The translations under genes and the position numbers were made by a program. Under the pieces are notes generated by a model, which saw nothing but the letters and a program-made list of their open reading frames with translations, was not told where the DNA came from and ran no database searches. A stretch of DNA of 64,000 nt from Mytilus trossulus (lineage: Eukaryota; Mollusca; Bivalvia; Mytilida; Mytilidae): positions 5,488,117 through 5,552,116 of the forward strand of contig NC_086386.1 in the NCBI RefSeq assembly GCF_036588685.1, read 5' to 3'. The stretch's first letter is position 1. Each line of letters starts with the position of its first letter. Positions 1 through 12,051 of this stretch are shown here, one piece after another.

Positions 1-339
1 AATCCTTTCCAGTGATACAGTGAAAATTTCACACAACATTTCATTGCACATAAGAAAATAATCATCACCAGAAGTAAACAACCCAATTTTTACATTGTTA
101 TTTACTGGTTACCTGCTTTGGTAGCTATGTAACCTTAACGTTCCAAAATATTTTATAAGACCATCAAATAAAAAAAGAATGATGCTTTCAGACATCCAAC
201 ATACATATTTACGACTCAGAAAAAATTTAGTGCATTGAAATGCAGGGTTAATTTTCTACAACTGTCAAATTCAAGGGAATATTTTTTTAGGCCTACTTTT
301 GTATGCAACCGGATGTGACGTACCATGATTTGATGGTAT

Positions 340-957
340 TACACCTCCAGTGGCAGTCCAAAACCCTATATTCTGGTGACGTTACTTTAAAATCCCACTC
401 GTGTTGAACATGCATGAAATATTTGAAAAACAATGATATTCAGAGGTAAAAAAGATTTCAATAATTTAAATGTGTTCCCTCTAAATGAGGGCTTCCAAAC
501 AGAGTTTTTAAAGATTAACATCTTGAGGGTATTTAGGATTTACATGTCCGATTCGGGGGTTTTGGGGATTTAATTTTATATGTCAGATTTCTGGTGTTGT
601 ATGTTAACATATCCGATTTGAGTGTTTTGAGAATTTCTGTCACACAAATATTTCAATGAAAGACTTGTATAACGTGAAAAATAGCCTGTAAATTGTGTAA
701 AGAGTGATATAACTTTATCGTGTGTCTATTTAAGTAAAAAAGATAAACGATTTGACAGATGACTAAAACTAATTGAACCAAACAAATATAAAACAGAATC
801 TGGTCATTTTATTTTATTCCGAACATGATTGACGTTTATTGTATTATTACCGGTTTATGATACTAACATAGGTAATATGTGGTAACGTAGTTCACTTTTA
901 TCCTTGACCCAATGAATTAACATATACGAAAAGGTGTACAAGGCAGTTCTCACTAAG
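340..957 (+). promoter_or_regulatory. L1 upstream region with TATA box, shared with L2
   Basis: A TATAAAA box lies at 787-793 in a stretch alignable with the L2 upstream region at the equivalent place. Similarity extends from about 340 to the start codon, broken by indels. If transcription starts about 30 bases after the box, the 5' leader is about 140 nt. A 12-codon upstream ORF (825-860, beginning MIDVY) would lie in the leader. Bases 1-340 show nothing else I recognise. Confidence 0.5.
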
Positions 958-3900
958 ATGGTCGATTTTAATTTCATTTGTAAACTTTTATGCCTTCTAT
1001 GCTTACTGGTACCTATATTTGGTCAGGTAACACGCCCAGGAGTTTGTCCGAATGTCCGTCCACAACCTGGCTTTGATTTAAACAGGGTAAGTTAATTTTC
1101 AAAAATATATTTTCTATTCAGCTTGTTTGCGAAGCTAAATAAGTTTCCTTTTAGGCTTCATATTGAGGACCATACTTTGAACTATAATAATGGATATTTT
1201 TTTACAAATTTTGACTTCAAAAGAGAGTTGTCGAGTTGACACTGATATCACATATCTAAAAAAAAATATGAAGTATAAATATTAAGATTAGAAGATTGGG
1301 TAGCATTGCAAATGAGACAACCCTCCCTAATTATCATGACTCTATAACAAAACTTCAAAAATGAGGAAAAAAAAAACATACCACATTGTAATCTTAAAAA
1401 GGCCTCGAAATGACAAATGTTGAATATTGCAAACGAAAAAACAAACGGTCTGTACAAATAATAAAAGATGAATAATTAAAAAAAATCATTTATGTATAAA
1501 AAGATTTTTGAAGTTAGTAAGTTTTTGATTTATTCATAACAAAAAAGAATTTCATACCGTTGAAAATAATATTCAGAGATATAATTACAGTGTTGTATTG
1601 GTAATATTTAACAGTGTTGTGTTGGTAATATTTAACAGTGTTGTATTGGTAATATTTAAGAATAAGTTTATTTAAAGGATTGATGAGTTTACCCCCATGC
1701 ACAACGTAAATAGTTATCAAAGGTATCAGTATTATAATTTAGTATGCCAGACGCGCGTTTCGTCTATATTAGACTTATTAGTACAAAGTTGAAGAGCATT
1801 GATGATCCAATTCATGGGCTTGGTGAACAATTACACTGTAAACCTTTGGTTAACAGTGCTGTCCTGTTTTATTATAAGTTATCTACAGGTTTGGTCATGC
1901 TTCTAAACCAAATTGACCGTACGGTGACCTATAGTTGTTAACGTTTTAAAGTCACCAAAATCTAAAGAGCCACTACAGCAACAGGCATAGTGAACTGTCC
2001 CGAGTTGGCATATATCAACACTTTAAGATAATCTCAAAATAGTACCAAAGGAATATCACTATACATAAACTTTTTTGTGAAGAAAATTCTTTAACTGGTC
2101 CACATTTAGAAAAAAATTCTTCTTTATTGCTTGATTCCAGGAGGCAAGTTACTGACACATTTTTCGTATGCAAGTTACCTTATCGTGACTTTTTTTGTAA
2201 ACAACCGGTGATCACAATACGCATGGATATGTTACTGAAATAAACTATTTTCTTATTGTACATGTTCTTCACGTACTCAATAGCTATGCTTCTTTTTTTT
2301 ATTGTATACTCTAAGATTATAATTTGTAAACTAATGATAAAACCGTGCACAGAAAACTTATTTCATGGTATATACATGCATGTTTCGGGAGTTGGATACA
2401 CATTGGTTTCCCCAGTCACTCGTTCAATAAGACTTTAATTCATAAGGCACTGTTAACTGTCTTTGGAACATAACAAGCTTTAAGACGAAGGATTGCAAAT
2501 GTATACGTGAACTTTGCCTTTGTATTATACACTCAAAAGCTTTTCTAAAATTTCTTTGAGTTAATCTTTTAATATATATTTCAATATTACCAACATTATC
2601 TGTTGAATTTTACACGAGTAGCCTTTACATCACAAATACATTCAATGCAATGTAGTAAGTAAGAGAGAGTAAAAAAATCACAGATGTACACATGCAATAA
2701 GAAGGACTCCAAATCAACTCTGTACGTTTGTACATAATTACATACCAATTTATTTATGTAGATTTTCTATCAATGACACAATTTGTCAATTAAATTGTAT
2801 TAAATTGTAGTTTGTAAAAGAATAACCGATTAAAACATTACAAGATCGGGTTGAATCCAATTGATACCATAAGTTAGATAAAACGAAAGGACGAACATTC
2901 AAACCGTTCAGTTTAATTCTGTCTTTATCCACAACAAATTGTTAAGTACTTATGAATAATGAACATATTTATCTTTTTAGTTTCTCGGACAGTGGTACGA
3001 AAGTGAGAAATTTTTCTTCATTCCGGAAATTGGACTGAGATGCAACTCTGCACTATACACTTTGACCGGCAATGGGGCTGTGCGTCTCGTAATTTCAGGC
3101 ATAGAAGCAGGGTAACTCTTTGTACAACTATTCAAATTTACATTATGTGTATCGCTCCAAAATGAAACATATTATTAAAGATAAAAGGGCAAACTTAACA
3201 TGCATAAACATGTTAATTTGATCAAATTCATCATTCTCAGTAGTCAATATACTCCTGTGCAAACACATTTTATTGGATTTAGAGCATAGGTTTGTTAACA
3301 AAGCGAAACACGTCATATTAGAATAACCTTGTTTGCTTACTTTGCAGTACTGGAATGGTACGCTCAGTTTCTGGAACAGGTATAAGTGCTAGTGCCATAG
3401 ATCCTGGAAGATTTATTTTTCAGTTTTCTCCTGGTAAGTTTAAATAATAGAGGTGCAAGTTTAATTTCTAAGTTTTTTTCAAATGATTTTTAGTCATTTA
3501 CTAAAAATATATCGCGTTAATATGATAATACCTATTACTGTTCTAAAGGAACACATTCGTAGAAAAAGTACATATATAAATATATTATTAATATCATTCT
3601 ATAGCTGTTAAGTTGCGTTTCTATCATATGCGGTACAATTTGAACTACAGTTTAAAATGTATACAACTATTCCGACCCATGCTATTTAAAATGTACAACA
3701 TACACTGTATTTAGAGAACCCAAGATAACGCCGACTAGGAAACATGGCAACCGAGTTTCACCATCTGTACTCGTATGCATTTGGTGGTAATTTGACCGAG
3801 TTATATCTGATTCTTGGCAGAGTGTTTAAATATATATGACTCAACTTAATTGACATCCAGCTATAACACAACTATAAAAATAAATTTGTATCTTTAGATA

Positions 3901-5323
3901 TCTCTTAAATATACTCAGAATATGAAGTATGTCGTATGTACTGTAACGGAATAAACAAATTTAATGTAACGGTTTTATGTTTAGGAGTATGCGAATTTGC
4001 TGAATTAAGGGATTTCTTGTTACGGAAAATACGAATTTTAAATACGAATTTTATGTTTACGGACTTTCATGTTATGGATATATTTGATGTGTATGGGCTT
4101 TTCGTCAGCATTTGACTCTCTTAACTTATTTGTGTTCTACATTAAGTTGCACCACCAGAACCGTATTGGATATTAGATACAGATTACGAAAGCTTTTCCT
4201 TGGTATATTCATGCAGACAAGAAGGCTTTCAAAAGATAGGTAAATATATTTAGAAAACACAGAACAAGTCACAATTATATAAGCATTGTAAATTTGTTAA
4301 GAAAATCTGAAAAGACAGATATGTTGATTTGAGTAAGCTTTCAGCGGCAAGAAAATCATGCAAAGCATGACGGAACAAAATAATATAATATAAATATGAA
4401 CAGTATGTTGTACTAGACCGGCACAATAAGCTTTGGTAGTCTATGAAATATGACCTTCCAAAGCCAAAACACAAACAACAGCCGAACATCACCAATGGGT
4501 ATTCAATACAGCGAGAAACTCGAAGGCGTATTTCATCTGGTCCGTAACAAAAATGCAGTTCAATGATAAAAGACGTCATTATAAACTCCATAATATTCAC
4601 AAGGAGCTAACATTTAAAAATAGCGCATTCTTCATTCTTTCATCAAATGTTAAATATGCATAGAGTGTTACTGCTTACATAGACACTGCAAAATTGCTGA
4701 CACTTGACATCTCAATAACTTTGATAGACCCCAGGTTTACAAAAATGAAAAAGACATCCGAAAAATACGGATTTGTATAAAATGCTTATGTGCTTTTTTA
4801 TACAAATCAATTATATTAGAAGACATAACATACCTGTTTATTCGACAGGTACAAGCCTTACTCATTAAAACTGAATATAACTGACAGCTGAAATTACTAT
4901 GCGTTGAACTGTATAAATACAAAGAAGTGGTACACACTTTACGATACAGTCTAGAACAGACTCATTCATTTAACCAACACAACATCCCGTATAATCGAAA
5001 ACAAACAATGTCGAAATTTAAATAAAAACAGACGTGGATGTTTTTATTTCTTTAATCTTTATAAGTTGAATTATTTACAAAATTCTTGTTCAAATTCATC
5101 TTTTTTTCCAGAAAGTGCTTTTATTTTAACAAGAGCAAGGGCAGGTTTACCAGCTGCTATCAGAATACAATTGTATAGTAAGTTATTGGCCTCAGGTATC
5201 AATGTATTTGATTTATTACCAACCGACCAGACTAGTTGTCCAGCGCCGTCACCTTTCCTTCCGCCACCTCTTGCTATACCTGGCGTGCAGATCATACCAC
5301 CAGTGCCTGAGATATTTGTTTAA
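958..5323 (+). CDS. Apolipoprotein D-like lipocalin, copy L1 (five coding exons)
   Basis: Coding exons are 958-1086, 2981-3111, 3348-3433, 4147-4239 and 5112-5323. All introns are GT-AG and in phase, giving 651 bp and 216 aa. Residues 1-22 form a signal peptide ending near IFGQ, so the product should be secreted. The lipocalin GxW motif is at residues 46-48 (FLGQWYES). The strand G/H signature is LDTDYES at 125-131, and the third conserved region has Arg154 in ILTRA. Mature cysteines at 30, 64, 138 and 189 match the two-disulfide pattern of apolipoprotein D. Lipocalins of this type carry small hydrophobic ligands in a beta-barrel; the ligand here is unknown. The last 28 residues (189-216) form a Pro-rich tail, longer than I expect for ApoD. 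The start is the first ATG before a good signal peptide, and L2 uses the same one. Gene structure is sure; the ligand and exact subfamily are not. Confidence 0.9.
1087..2980 (+). other. L1 intron 1 with dispersed repeats
   Basis: Between the donor at 1087 and acceptor at 2980 lie a repeat at about 1290-1560 that is also present in L2 intron 1 (12255-12500), a 24-bp tandem repeat, a fragment of a short dispersed repeat on the - strand at about 1742-1830 and a fragment of the GTACGGTGACCTATAG family at about 1905-1950. The sharing with L2 means the first repeat predates the gene duplication. I see no gene in 1950-2980. Confidence 0.5.
1587..1658. repeat. 24-bp tandem repeat, three copies
   Basis: Copies begin at 1587, 1611 and 1635, each starting ACAGTGTTGT and ending in GGTAATATTTA, with one substitution in the middle copy. 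It lies in L1 intron 1. Confidence 0.9.
3434..4146 (+). other. L1 intron 3 with decayed short repeats
   Basis: No gene is seen. At about 3955-4110 there are loosely repeated blocks around ATGTTTACGG and TATGGGCTTTT, resembling the better-preserved block in L2 intron 3 (14745-15000). Confidence 0.4.
4240..5111 (+). other. L1 intron 4
   Basis: No gene is seen. Around 4440-4530 is a fragment of a dispersed repeat (CAATGGGTATTCAATACAGC) also found near 40490 and 53360. Confidence 0.4.
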
Positions 5324-5514
5324 TGACCCTGTTAAACAGAGGGAAGAAAGAACGTATTGATAGATAGAACATTCTATAAATCTTCTTTGGTAAAATATAT
5401 GTACGACTATAACATTTGCTCATTGTAAGTATAGGTGATGTAAAATTGAATACTGTCTGATTAAAATCAGTAGATATATGTGTAGTTGTAAAAACAATAA
5501 TACAGGATCAAACA
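5324..5514 (+). other. L1 3' flank, homologous to the L2 3' flank
   Basis: The sequence after the stop aligns with 20620-20820 after L2, including the block AATCTTCTTTGGTAAAATAT. This is the probable 3' UTR. L1 has only TATAAA where L2 has AATAAA. Confidence 0.55.
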
Positions 5515-8500
5515 TGTCAAGTATTTTTTTTAATTTGTAGCAGTATTTGAATTTAAATCACATTTATGTATCTGAATGACGATGTTAGTTGATCAGCAGA
5601 GGTATGCTTTTTTTGCAAAGCCGCTTGCGTATGAAAATATTATGATAAAACGTTAGGACACCTGATTTTTTTTCAAAAAAGTATTTGGCTCAATTCTGTC
5701 AAAGGGTCATTATAAAAAAAAAATCATAATTTCATGAGAATTAAACGAGTCGAACTAATTTTAGTTAAGGAGTTTGGTACCATCTTCAAAACTATAAGTA
5801 CCCGTATGTTGCAGTTCTCATGATCATCCATTACAAACTTATTTTTTATAAAGATTCTTATGATATTTATGTGGTTTATATTTATTGTCTCTTTTTTTAC
5901 TTTATATCGGGAAATTTTATCTAATGGCCGTATATATGTTTATTATAAGCTTCTCTGATTTTGGTCCCTTTTCACATTTGTACTTTTTTAATGTCAAGCA
6001 CGTTAATGGGTCTAGAAGTATTTATTTCCTTTTATCCTCAAATATTTATTTAATATTATAACAACCAAATTGGCAGAGGATTTCTGATTAATACCATGTT
6101 TATCGGTTTATATGACACGAAATTACCACGGAGAGAGATAATCTTTTATATCAAAGAGACTTCAGCAGATAATTAATATTTGGTGTATTTTGCTAAATTA
6201 TTAACAGCAATTTGATGTGTTGTTTTCACCTATGCCCAAAGGGCCAAGTGAGCTTTTCTCATCACTTGGCGTCCGGCGTCCGGCGTCCGGCGTCCGTCGT
6301 CCGTCGTCCGGCGTTAGCTTTTACAAAAATCTTCATCTCTGAAACTACTGGGCCAAATCAAACCAAACTTGGCCACAATCATCATTGGGGTATCTAGTTT
6401 AAAAAATGTGTGGCGTGACCCGATCAACCAACCAAGATGGCCGCCACAGCTAATTGGTAATTTTGAGGAAATTTTGCTGTTTTTGGTTATTATCTTGAAT
6501 ATTATTATAGATAGAGATAAATTGTAAACAGCAAAGTTAGATTAACAAATAAGTCAACATAACCGAAATGGTCAGTTGATCTCTTTAGGAGTTATTGCCC
6601 TTTATAGTCAACTTTTAACCATTTTTCATAAATCTAAGTAATCTTTTACAAAAATCTTCTCCTCTGAAACTACTTGGCCAAATTAATCCAAACTTGGCCA
6701 CAATCATCTTTGGGGTATCTAGTTTAAAAAATGTGTGGTGTGACCCGGTCAACCAACCAAGATGGCCGCCACGGCCAAAAATAGAACATAGGGGTAAAAT
6801 GCAGTTTTATGCTTATAACTCAAAAACCAAAGCATTTTGAGGAAATCTGACATTGGTTAAAAATGTTTATCAGGTCAAGATCTATCTGCCCTGAAATTTT
6901 CAGATGAATCGGTCAACCCGTTGTTGGGTTGCTGCCCCTGAATTGGTAATTTTGAGGAAATTTTGCTGTTTTTGGTTATTATCTTGAATATTATTACGTA
7001 TAGATAGAGATAATCTGTAAACTTCAATAATGTTCAGCAAAGTTAGATTAACAAATAAGTCAACATGCCCTTTATAGTCAACTTTTAACCATTTTTCATA
7101 AATCTAAGTAATCTTTTACAAAAATCTTCTCCTCTGAAACTACTTGGCCAAATTAATCCAAACTTGGCCACAATCATATTAGGGGTATTTAATTTCAAAA
7201 ATGTGTCCAATGACCTGGCCATTCAACCAAGATGGCCACCACGGCTAAAAATAGAACAGGGGTAAAATGTAGATTTTGGCTTATAACTCTGAAACCGAAG
7301 CATTTAGAGCAAATCTGACAAGAAGTTAAAATGTTAATCAAGTCAATATCTAACTGCCCTGAAATTTTCAGATGAATTGGACAATCGGTTGTTGGGTTGC
7401 TGCTCTCCAATTGGTAATTTTTAAAGAAATTTTGCCTTTTTTGGTTTTTATCTTGAATACTATTATAGATAGAGATAGAGATATAGTCAACTTTTAACAA
7501 TTTTCATTAATTCGGTAAATTTATGTAAATTTTTACCAAATATTTTTCTCTGTTACTAATGGGTAAGGTTCATTATAGATATAATTGTAAGAAGCAAGAA
7601 CGTTCAGTAAAGTAAGAACTTCAAACACATTGCCATCACCAAAATACAATTTTGTCAAGTATTTTTTTAATTTGTAGCAGTATTTGAATTTAAATCACAT
7701 TTATGTATCTGAATGACGATGTAAGTTGATCAACAGAGGTATGCTTTTTTTGCAAAGCCGCTTGCGTATGCAAATATTATGATAAAACGTTAGGACACCT
7801 GATTTTTTTTCAAAAAAGTATTTGGCTCAATTCTGTCAAAGGGTCATTATAAAAAAAAATCATAATGTCATGAGAATTAAACGAGTCGAACTAATTTAAG
7901 TTAAGGAGTTTGGTACCATCTTCAAAATTATAAGTACCCGTATATTGCAGTTCTCATGATCATCCATTACAAACTTATTTTTTATAAAGATTATTATGAT
8001 ATTTATGTGGTTTATATTTATTGTCTCTTTTTTTACTTTATATCGGGAAATTTTATCTAATGGCCGTATATATGTTTATTATAAGCTTCTCTGATTTTGG
8101 TCCCTTTTCACATTTGTACTTTTTTAATGTCAAGCACGTTAATGGGTCTAGAAGTATTTATTTCCTTTTATCCTCAAATATTTATTTAATATTATAACAA
8201 CCAAATTGGCAGAGGATTTCTGATTAATACCATGTTTATCGGTTTATATGACACGAAATTACCACGGAGAGAGATAAACTTTTATATCAAAGAGACTTCA
8301 GCAGATAATTAATATTTGGTGAATTTTGCTAAATTATTAACAGCAATTTGATGTGTTGTTTTTACCTATGCCCAAAGGGCCAAGTGAGCTTTTCTCATCA
8401 CTTGGCGTCCGGCGTCCGGCGTCCGTCGTCCGTCGTCCGGCGTTAGCTTTTACAAAAATCTTCGTCTCTGAAACTACTGGGCCAAATCAAACCAAACTTG

Positions 8501-9786
8501 GCCACAATCATCATTGGGGTATCTAGTTTAAAAAATGTGTGGCGTGACCCGATCAACCAACCAAGATGGCCGCCACAGCTAATTGATAATTTTGAGGAAA
8601 TTTTGCTGTTTTTGGTTATTATCTTGAATATTATTATAGATAGAGATAAATTGTAAACAGCAAAGTTAGATTAACAAATAAGTCAACATAACCGAAATGG
8701 TCAGTTGATCTCTTTAGGAGTTATTGCCCTTTATAGTCAACTTTTAACCATTTTTCATAAATCTAAGTAATCTTTTACAAAAATCTTCTCCTCTGAAACT
8801 ACTTGGCCAAATTAATCCAAACTTGGCCACAATCATCTTTGGGGTATCTAGTTTAAAAAATGTGTGGTGTGACACGGTCAACCAACCAAGATGGCCGCCA
8901 CGGCCAAAAATAGAACATAGGGGTAAAATGCAGTTTTATGCTTATAACTCAAAAACCAAAGCATTTTGAGGAAATCTGACATTGGTTAAAAATGTTTATC
9001 AGGTCAAGATCTATCTGCCCTGAAATTTTCAGATGAATCGGTCAACCCGTTGTTGGGTTGCTGCCCCTGAATTGGTAATTTTGAGGAAATTTTGCTGTTT
9101 TTGGTTATTATCTTGAATATTATTACGTATAGATAGAGATAATCTGTAAACTTCAATAATGTTCAGCAAAGTTAGATTAACAAATAAGTCAACATGCCCT
9201 TTATAGTCAACTTTTAACCATTTTTCATAAATCTAAGTAATCTTTTACAAAAATCTTCTCCTCTGAAACTACTTGGCCAAATTAATCCAAACTTGGCCAC
9301 AATCATATTAGGGGTATTTAATTTCAAAAATGTGTCCAATGACCTGGCCATTCAACCAAGATGGCCACCACGGCTAAAAATAGAACAGGGGTAAAATGTA
9401 GATTTTGGCTTATAACTCTGAAACCGAAGCATTTAGAGCAAATCTGACAGAAGTTAAAATGTTAATCAAGTCAATATCTATATGCCCTGAAATTTTCAGA
9501 TGAATTGGACAATCGGTTGTTGGGTTTGCTGCTCTCCAATTGGTAATTTTTAAATAAATTTTGCCTTTTTTGGTTTTTATCTTGAATACCATTATAGATA
9601 GGGATAGAGATATAGTCAATTTTTAACAATTTTCATTAATTCGGTAAATTTATGTAAATTTTTACCAAATATTTTTCTCTGTTACTAATGGGTAAGGTTC
9701 ATTATAGATATAATTGTAAGAAGCAAGAACGTTCAGTAAAGTAAGAACTTCGAACACATTACCATCACCAAAATACAATTTTGTCA
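5515..9786. repeat. 2.13-kb tandem duplication downstream of L1
   Basis: Unit 1 is 5515-7652 and unit 2 is 7653-9781. They are almost identical, with scattered single substitutions and short indels. The 5-bp word TGTCA occurs at 5515, 7653 and 9782, that is at both outer ends and at the junction. The first ~170 bp of each unit is ordinary 3' flank of the lipocalin gene (its counterpart follows L2 at about 20820-21000). The remainder is most of a dispersed repeat with three internal sub-repeats. Only unit 2 runs on into the intact end of that repeat. No coding potential is seen; short ORFs here are chance. Confidence 0.92.
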
Positions 9787-9860
9787 TGAATCCATTTGTG
9801 TCCTTTGTTAAATATGCACATAGACCAAGGTGAGCGACACAGGCTCTTTAGAGCCTCTAG
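6225..9860. mobile_element. Dispersed repeat with CAAGTGAGC start and GAGCCTCTAG end, internally duplicated
   Basis: The element begins near GGGCCAAGTGAGCTTTTCTC (about 6241 and again about 8376) and ends with GGCTCTTTAGAGCCTCTAG near 9842-9860. I recall sequences of this kind as very abundant in bivalve genomes; this was not searched. Each unit has three sub-repeats sharing AACCAAGATGGCCGCCAC or a close variant. It has no protein-coding capacity, so it is probably non-autonomous. The class is uncertain. Confidence 0.6.
6268..6313. repeat. GGCGTCC/GTCGTCC 7-bp satellite
   Basis: A short array of the heptamer GGCGTCC and its variant GTCGTCC lies just inside the dispersed repeat. The copy in unit 2 (8404-8443) is one heptamer shorter. 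Confidence 0.85.
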
Positions 9861-9869
9861 TTTTTTTTT

Positions 9870-10100
9870 ATACAAATAAGGCTGTTAGTCTTCTCGTTTG
9901 AATTGTTTTACATAGTCATATTTGGTCCTTTTATAGTGGACTATGCGGTATTGGATTTGCTCATTGTTAAAGGCCGTACGGTGACCTATAGTTGTTAATA
10001 TCTGTGTCATTTTGGTCTTTTGTGGACAGTTTTGTCATTGGCAGTCAGACCATATCTTCGTTTTCATATTGTATTTTCCAATCATCTTATTTCTACATCT
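9870..10100 (+). repeat. Dispersed repeat, GTACGGTGACCTATAG family
   Basis: The copy contains CTATGCGGTATTGGATTTGC, then GGCCGTACGGTGACCTATAG and a tail with ACCATATCTTC. Related copies lie near 15585-15790, 25500, 35930, 38870, 40640 (- strand), 51540, 52310, 56670 and 58430. No ORF is conserved among them. I recall this family as common in mussel introns. Confidence 0.75.
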
Positions 10101-10925
10101 CAAGAAAACCGAGGTTTACTTCACATGACGTCATATTAAATTGGTTGATAGAGTAGAAAAAAAAAAAGAAAACAAGAAAGAAATACACTGTCTAAAAAAA
10201 GCTGAATAAAAACACTGTTACTGCTAAAATTTTAATATAGTTTTAGAAAAAATGTTCAATTTAAGAATATTTCAGGTTAGTATTAGAACAACTATAAGGT
10301 TATTGAGAACTATATGTGTCTTCGCGTTCATATATCATATGTACAGGTATGTTTTTAATCTATTGAAGCGTCAATATATAGCTATGTCCACGCATTGATA
10401 ACTATGATAAAAGGATGCGTTTTGTATTATTTCGGTTTTATTGTAAAGATAATGCTTGAACCTCACAAAAGAAGGACTTAATTTGACCCATGCTATGCAA
10501 AAAGTAAAATTATTCTTACAAGACATTCTAAATTATGTTAATTTTATTGCTAAATGGACACTACAGATTGCTATAATATGAACACTTAACTGCCTAGTGG
10601 TCATTTGCTTTATCACATCAATGTCATAAACATGTCCACAATGGTCATTTTACCTATAGTGTGCTTTACCCAAAACGATTTTATGTTGCAAGATATTATT
10701 ATGAATATTACTGCAAAATATGTTTGCAAAACATCTCTAGTGTACTCAAAAATTTAAATTCCACTTTTATAGTAAATGTATGAAGTTTTAATTATAAATA
10801 AATCTGACAAACTTCAAAAATATAACACTAAAACACACGAAGAATTTAAGGGAAAAAATCTCTCTGATGGGGGTTTATCTGTGGCCTAATTAAATCTCAG
10901 CCCTTATCAAACATAACTAATTTTC
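10101..10925. other. Intergenic, nothing recognised
   Basis: AT-rich sequence between the L1 repeats and the L2 upstream region. I see no ORF, RNA gene or clear repeat apart from an A-rich run near 10155. Confidence 0.4.
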
Positions 10926-12051
10926 CAGTGGCAGTTAAAATTCCATCATTTTTGCGACCTGACCTTGAAAATGTAAACATGCATTTAACATTTGACAATC
11001 GAAGATATTCAAGTTTAAACCGATCAATTAAATATGAGGTGCTACCTTAAATGTCAGCTTTATACTAAGACGATGTCCTATATATTGATAGGTTGTTGGT
11101 TGTTTAACATCCAGTGGCAAATATTTCATGCATGTTCAGAACGAATGTCCTAGGCTACATGATTATGTAGGTTATTTGTTTTGACCTTACTGATAATCGA
11201 ATGTGTAAGCAGACGAAAAATGGCGTCAGATGTTGTTGTTCTGTAATTCCCGTGGTACAATAAAATTTAAATAATGTACACAAGTTACAAAAATTTCTAA
11301 ATTCTTGTTTTATCAAACAAGTAAAAATTCATGTTGTATTTAACATCGAAATTATTCCAATCTATCCCGTTTTTTCAAGATCGCGTTGAAATGTTAAATT
11401 CGGCCGCCATTAAAAAAAAAATCGTACGAGATTTTACGAGAGTGATGAAACTTTGCAGATGGGTCATGTACAGAGAGTTATCGTTCCTTATTCCAAAACG
11501 ATGCTTCTACCATTCTATTTAATTAGGCACCCATCTAAATGAGGAACTGCATGACTTGAATTTCATACACAGTATCTCGCTTCTAATTTTGTTGAAAGGC
11601 GTCCAACATTTGAGGATAAACATGTCTAATTTGGACTGTTGAGATTTTTTTAACAAAATTTTCGCCACTTTGTATTTTTATTCGTAAAATCAAGGACAGC
11701 CTAAAGCTTATATAATTTGACAAATATCCATCACATTTAATTGTAAAAAATAGTTTATATAACTGCCTTTAACACATGTAGTTCTTTATCTACTGTATGT
11801 TCTATGTGTTAAATTGAATGAAAAAAGACAGATTTGACAGATGAGTCAAAACTAATCGAACCAACAAAAGCTATAAATGAATCTTGTCAATGTTTTTTTT
11901 ACAGAGCATGATTGACGTTTATTGGATGTTTCAACGGTACACGATCACTTTATTACTGTTAGATAGGTTATATTTGTAAACGTAGTTCACGTAAACTCTA
12001 ACCTAATGCATTAACATATAAGAAAGGGTGAGGACGGCAGTTCTTTCAAAG
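10926..12051 (+). promoter_or_regulatory. L2 upstream region with TATA box
   Basis: The L2 TATA box (TATAAAT) at 11872-11878 aligns with the one of L1. An upstream ORF of 23 codons (11908-11979) shares its first residues, MIDVYW against MIDVYC. Compared with L1, the region carries an insertion of roughly 500 bp (about 11030-11525) that contains short stretches resembling dispersed repeats. The downstream sequence up to the start codon is clearly homologous to L1. Confidence 0.5.

Noticed and set aside
4250-4600. 116-codon ORF on the - strand in L1 intron 4
   Set aside because: It has no recognisable domain, part is a dispersed repeat, and the frame is not kept in L2 intron 4.
5071-5295. 74-codon ORF on the - strand
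   Set aside because: It is the antisense of lipocalin exon 5, which has splice sites, phase and a conserved paralogue in support.
6212-6397. 61-codon ORF over the GGCGTCC array
   Set aside because: It is created by a short satellite inside a high-copy repeat and is absent as an intact frame from the second unit.
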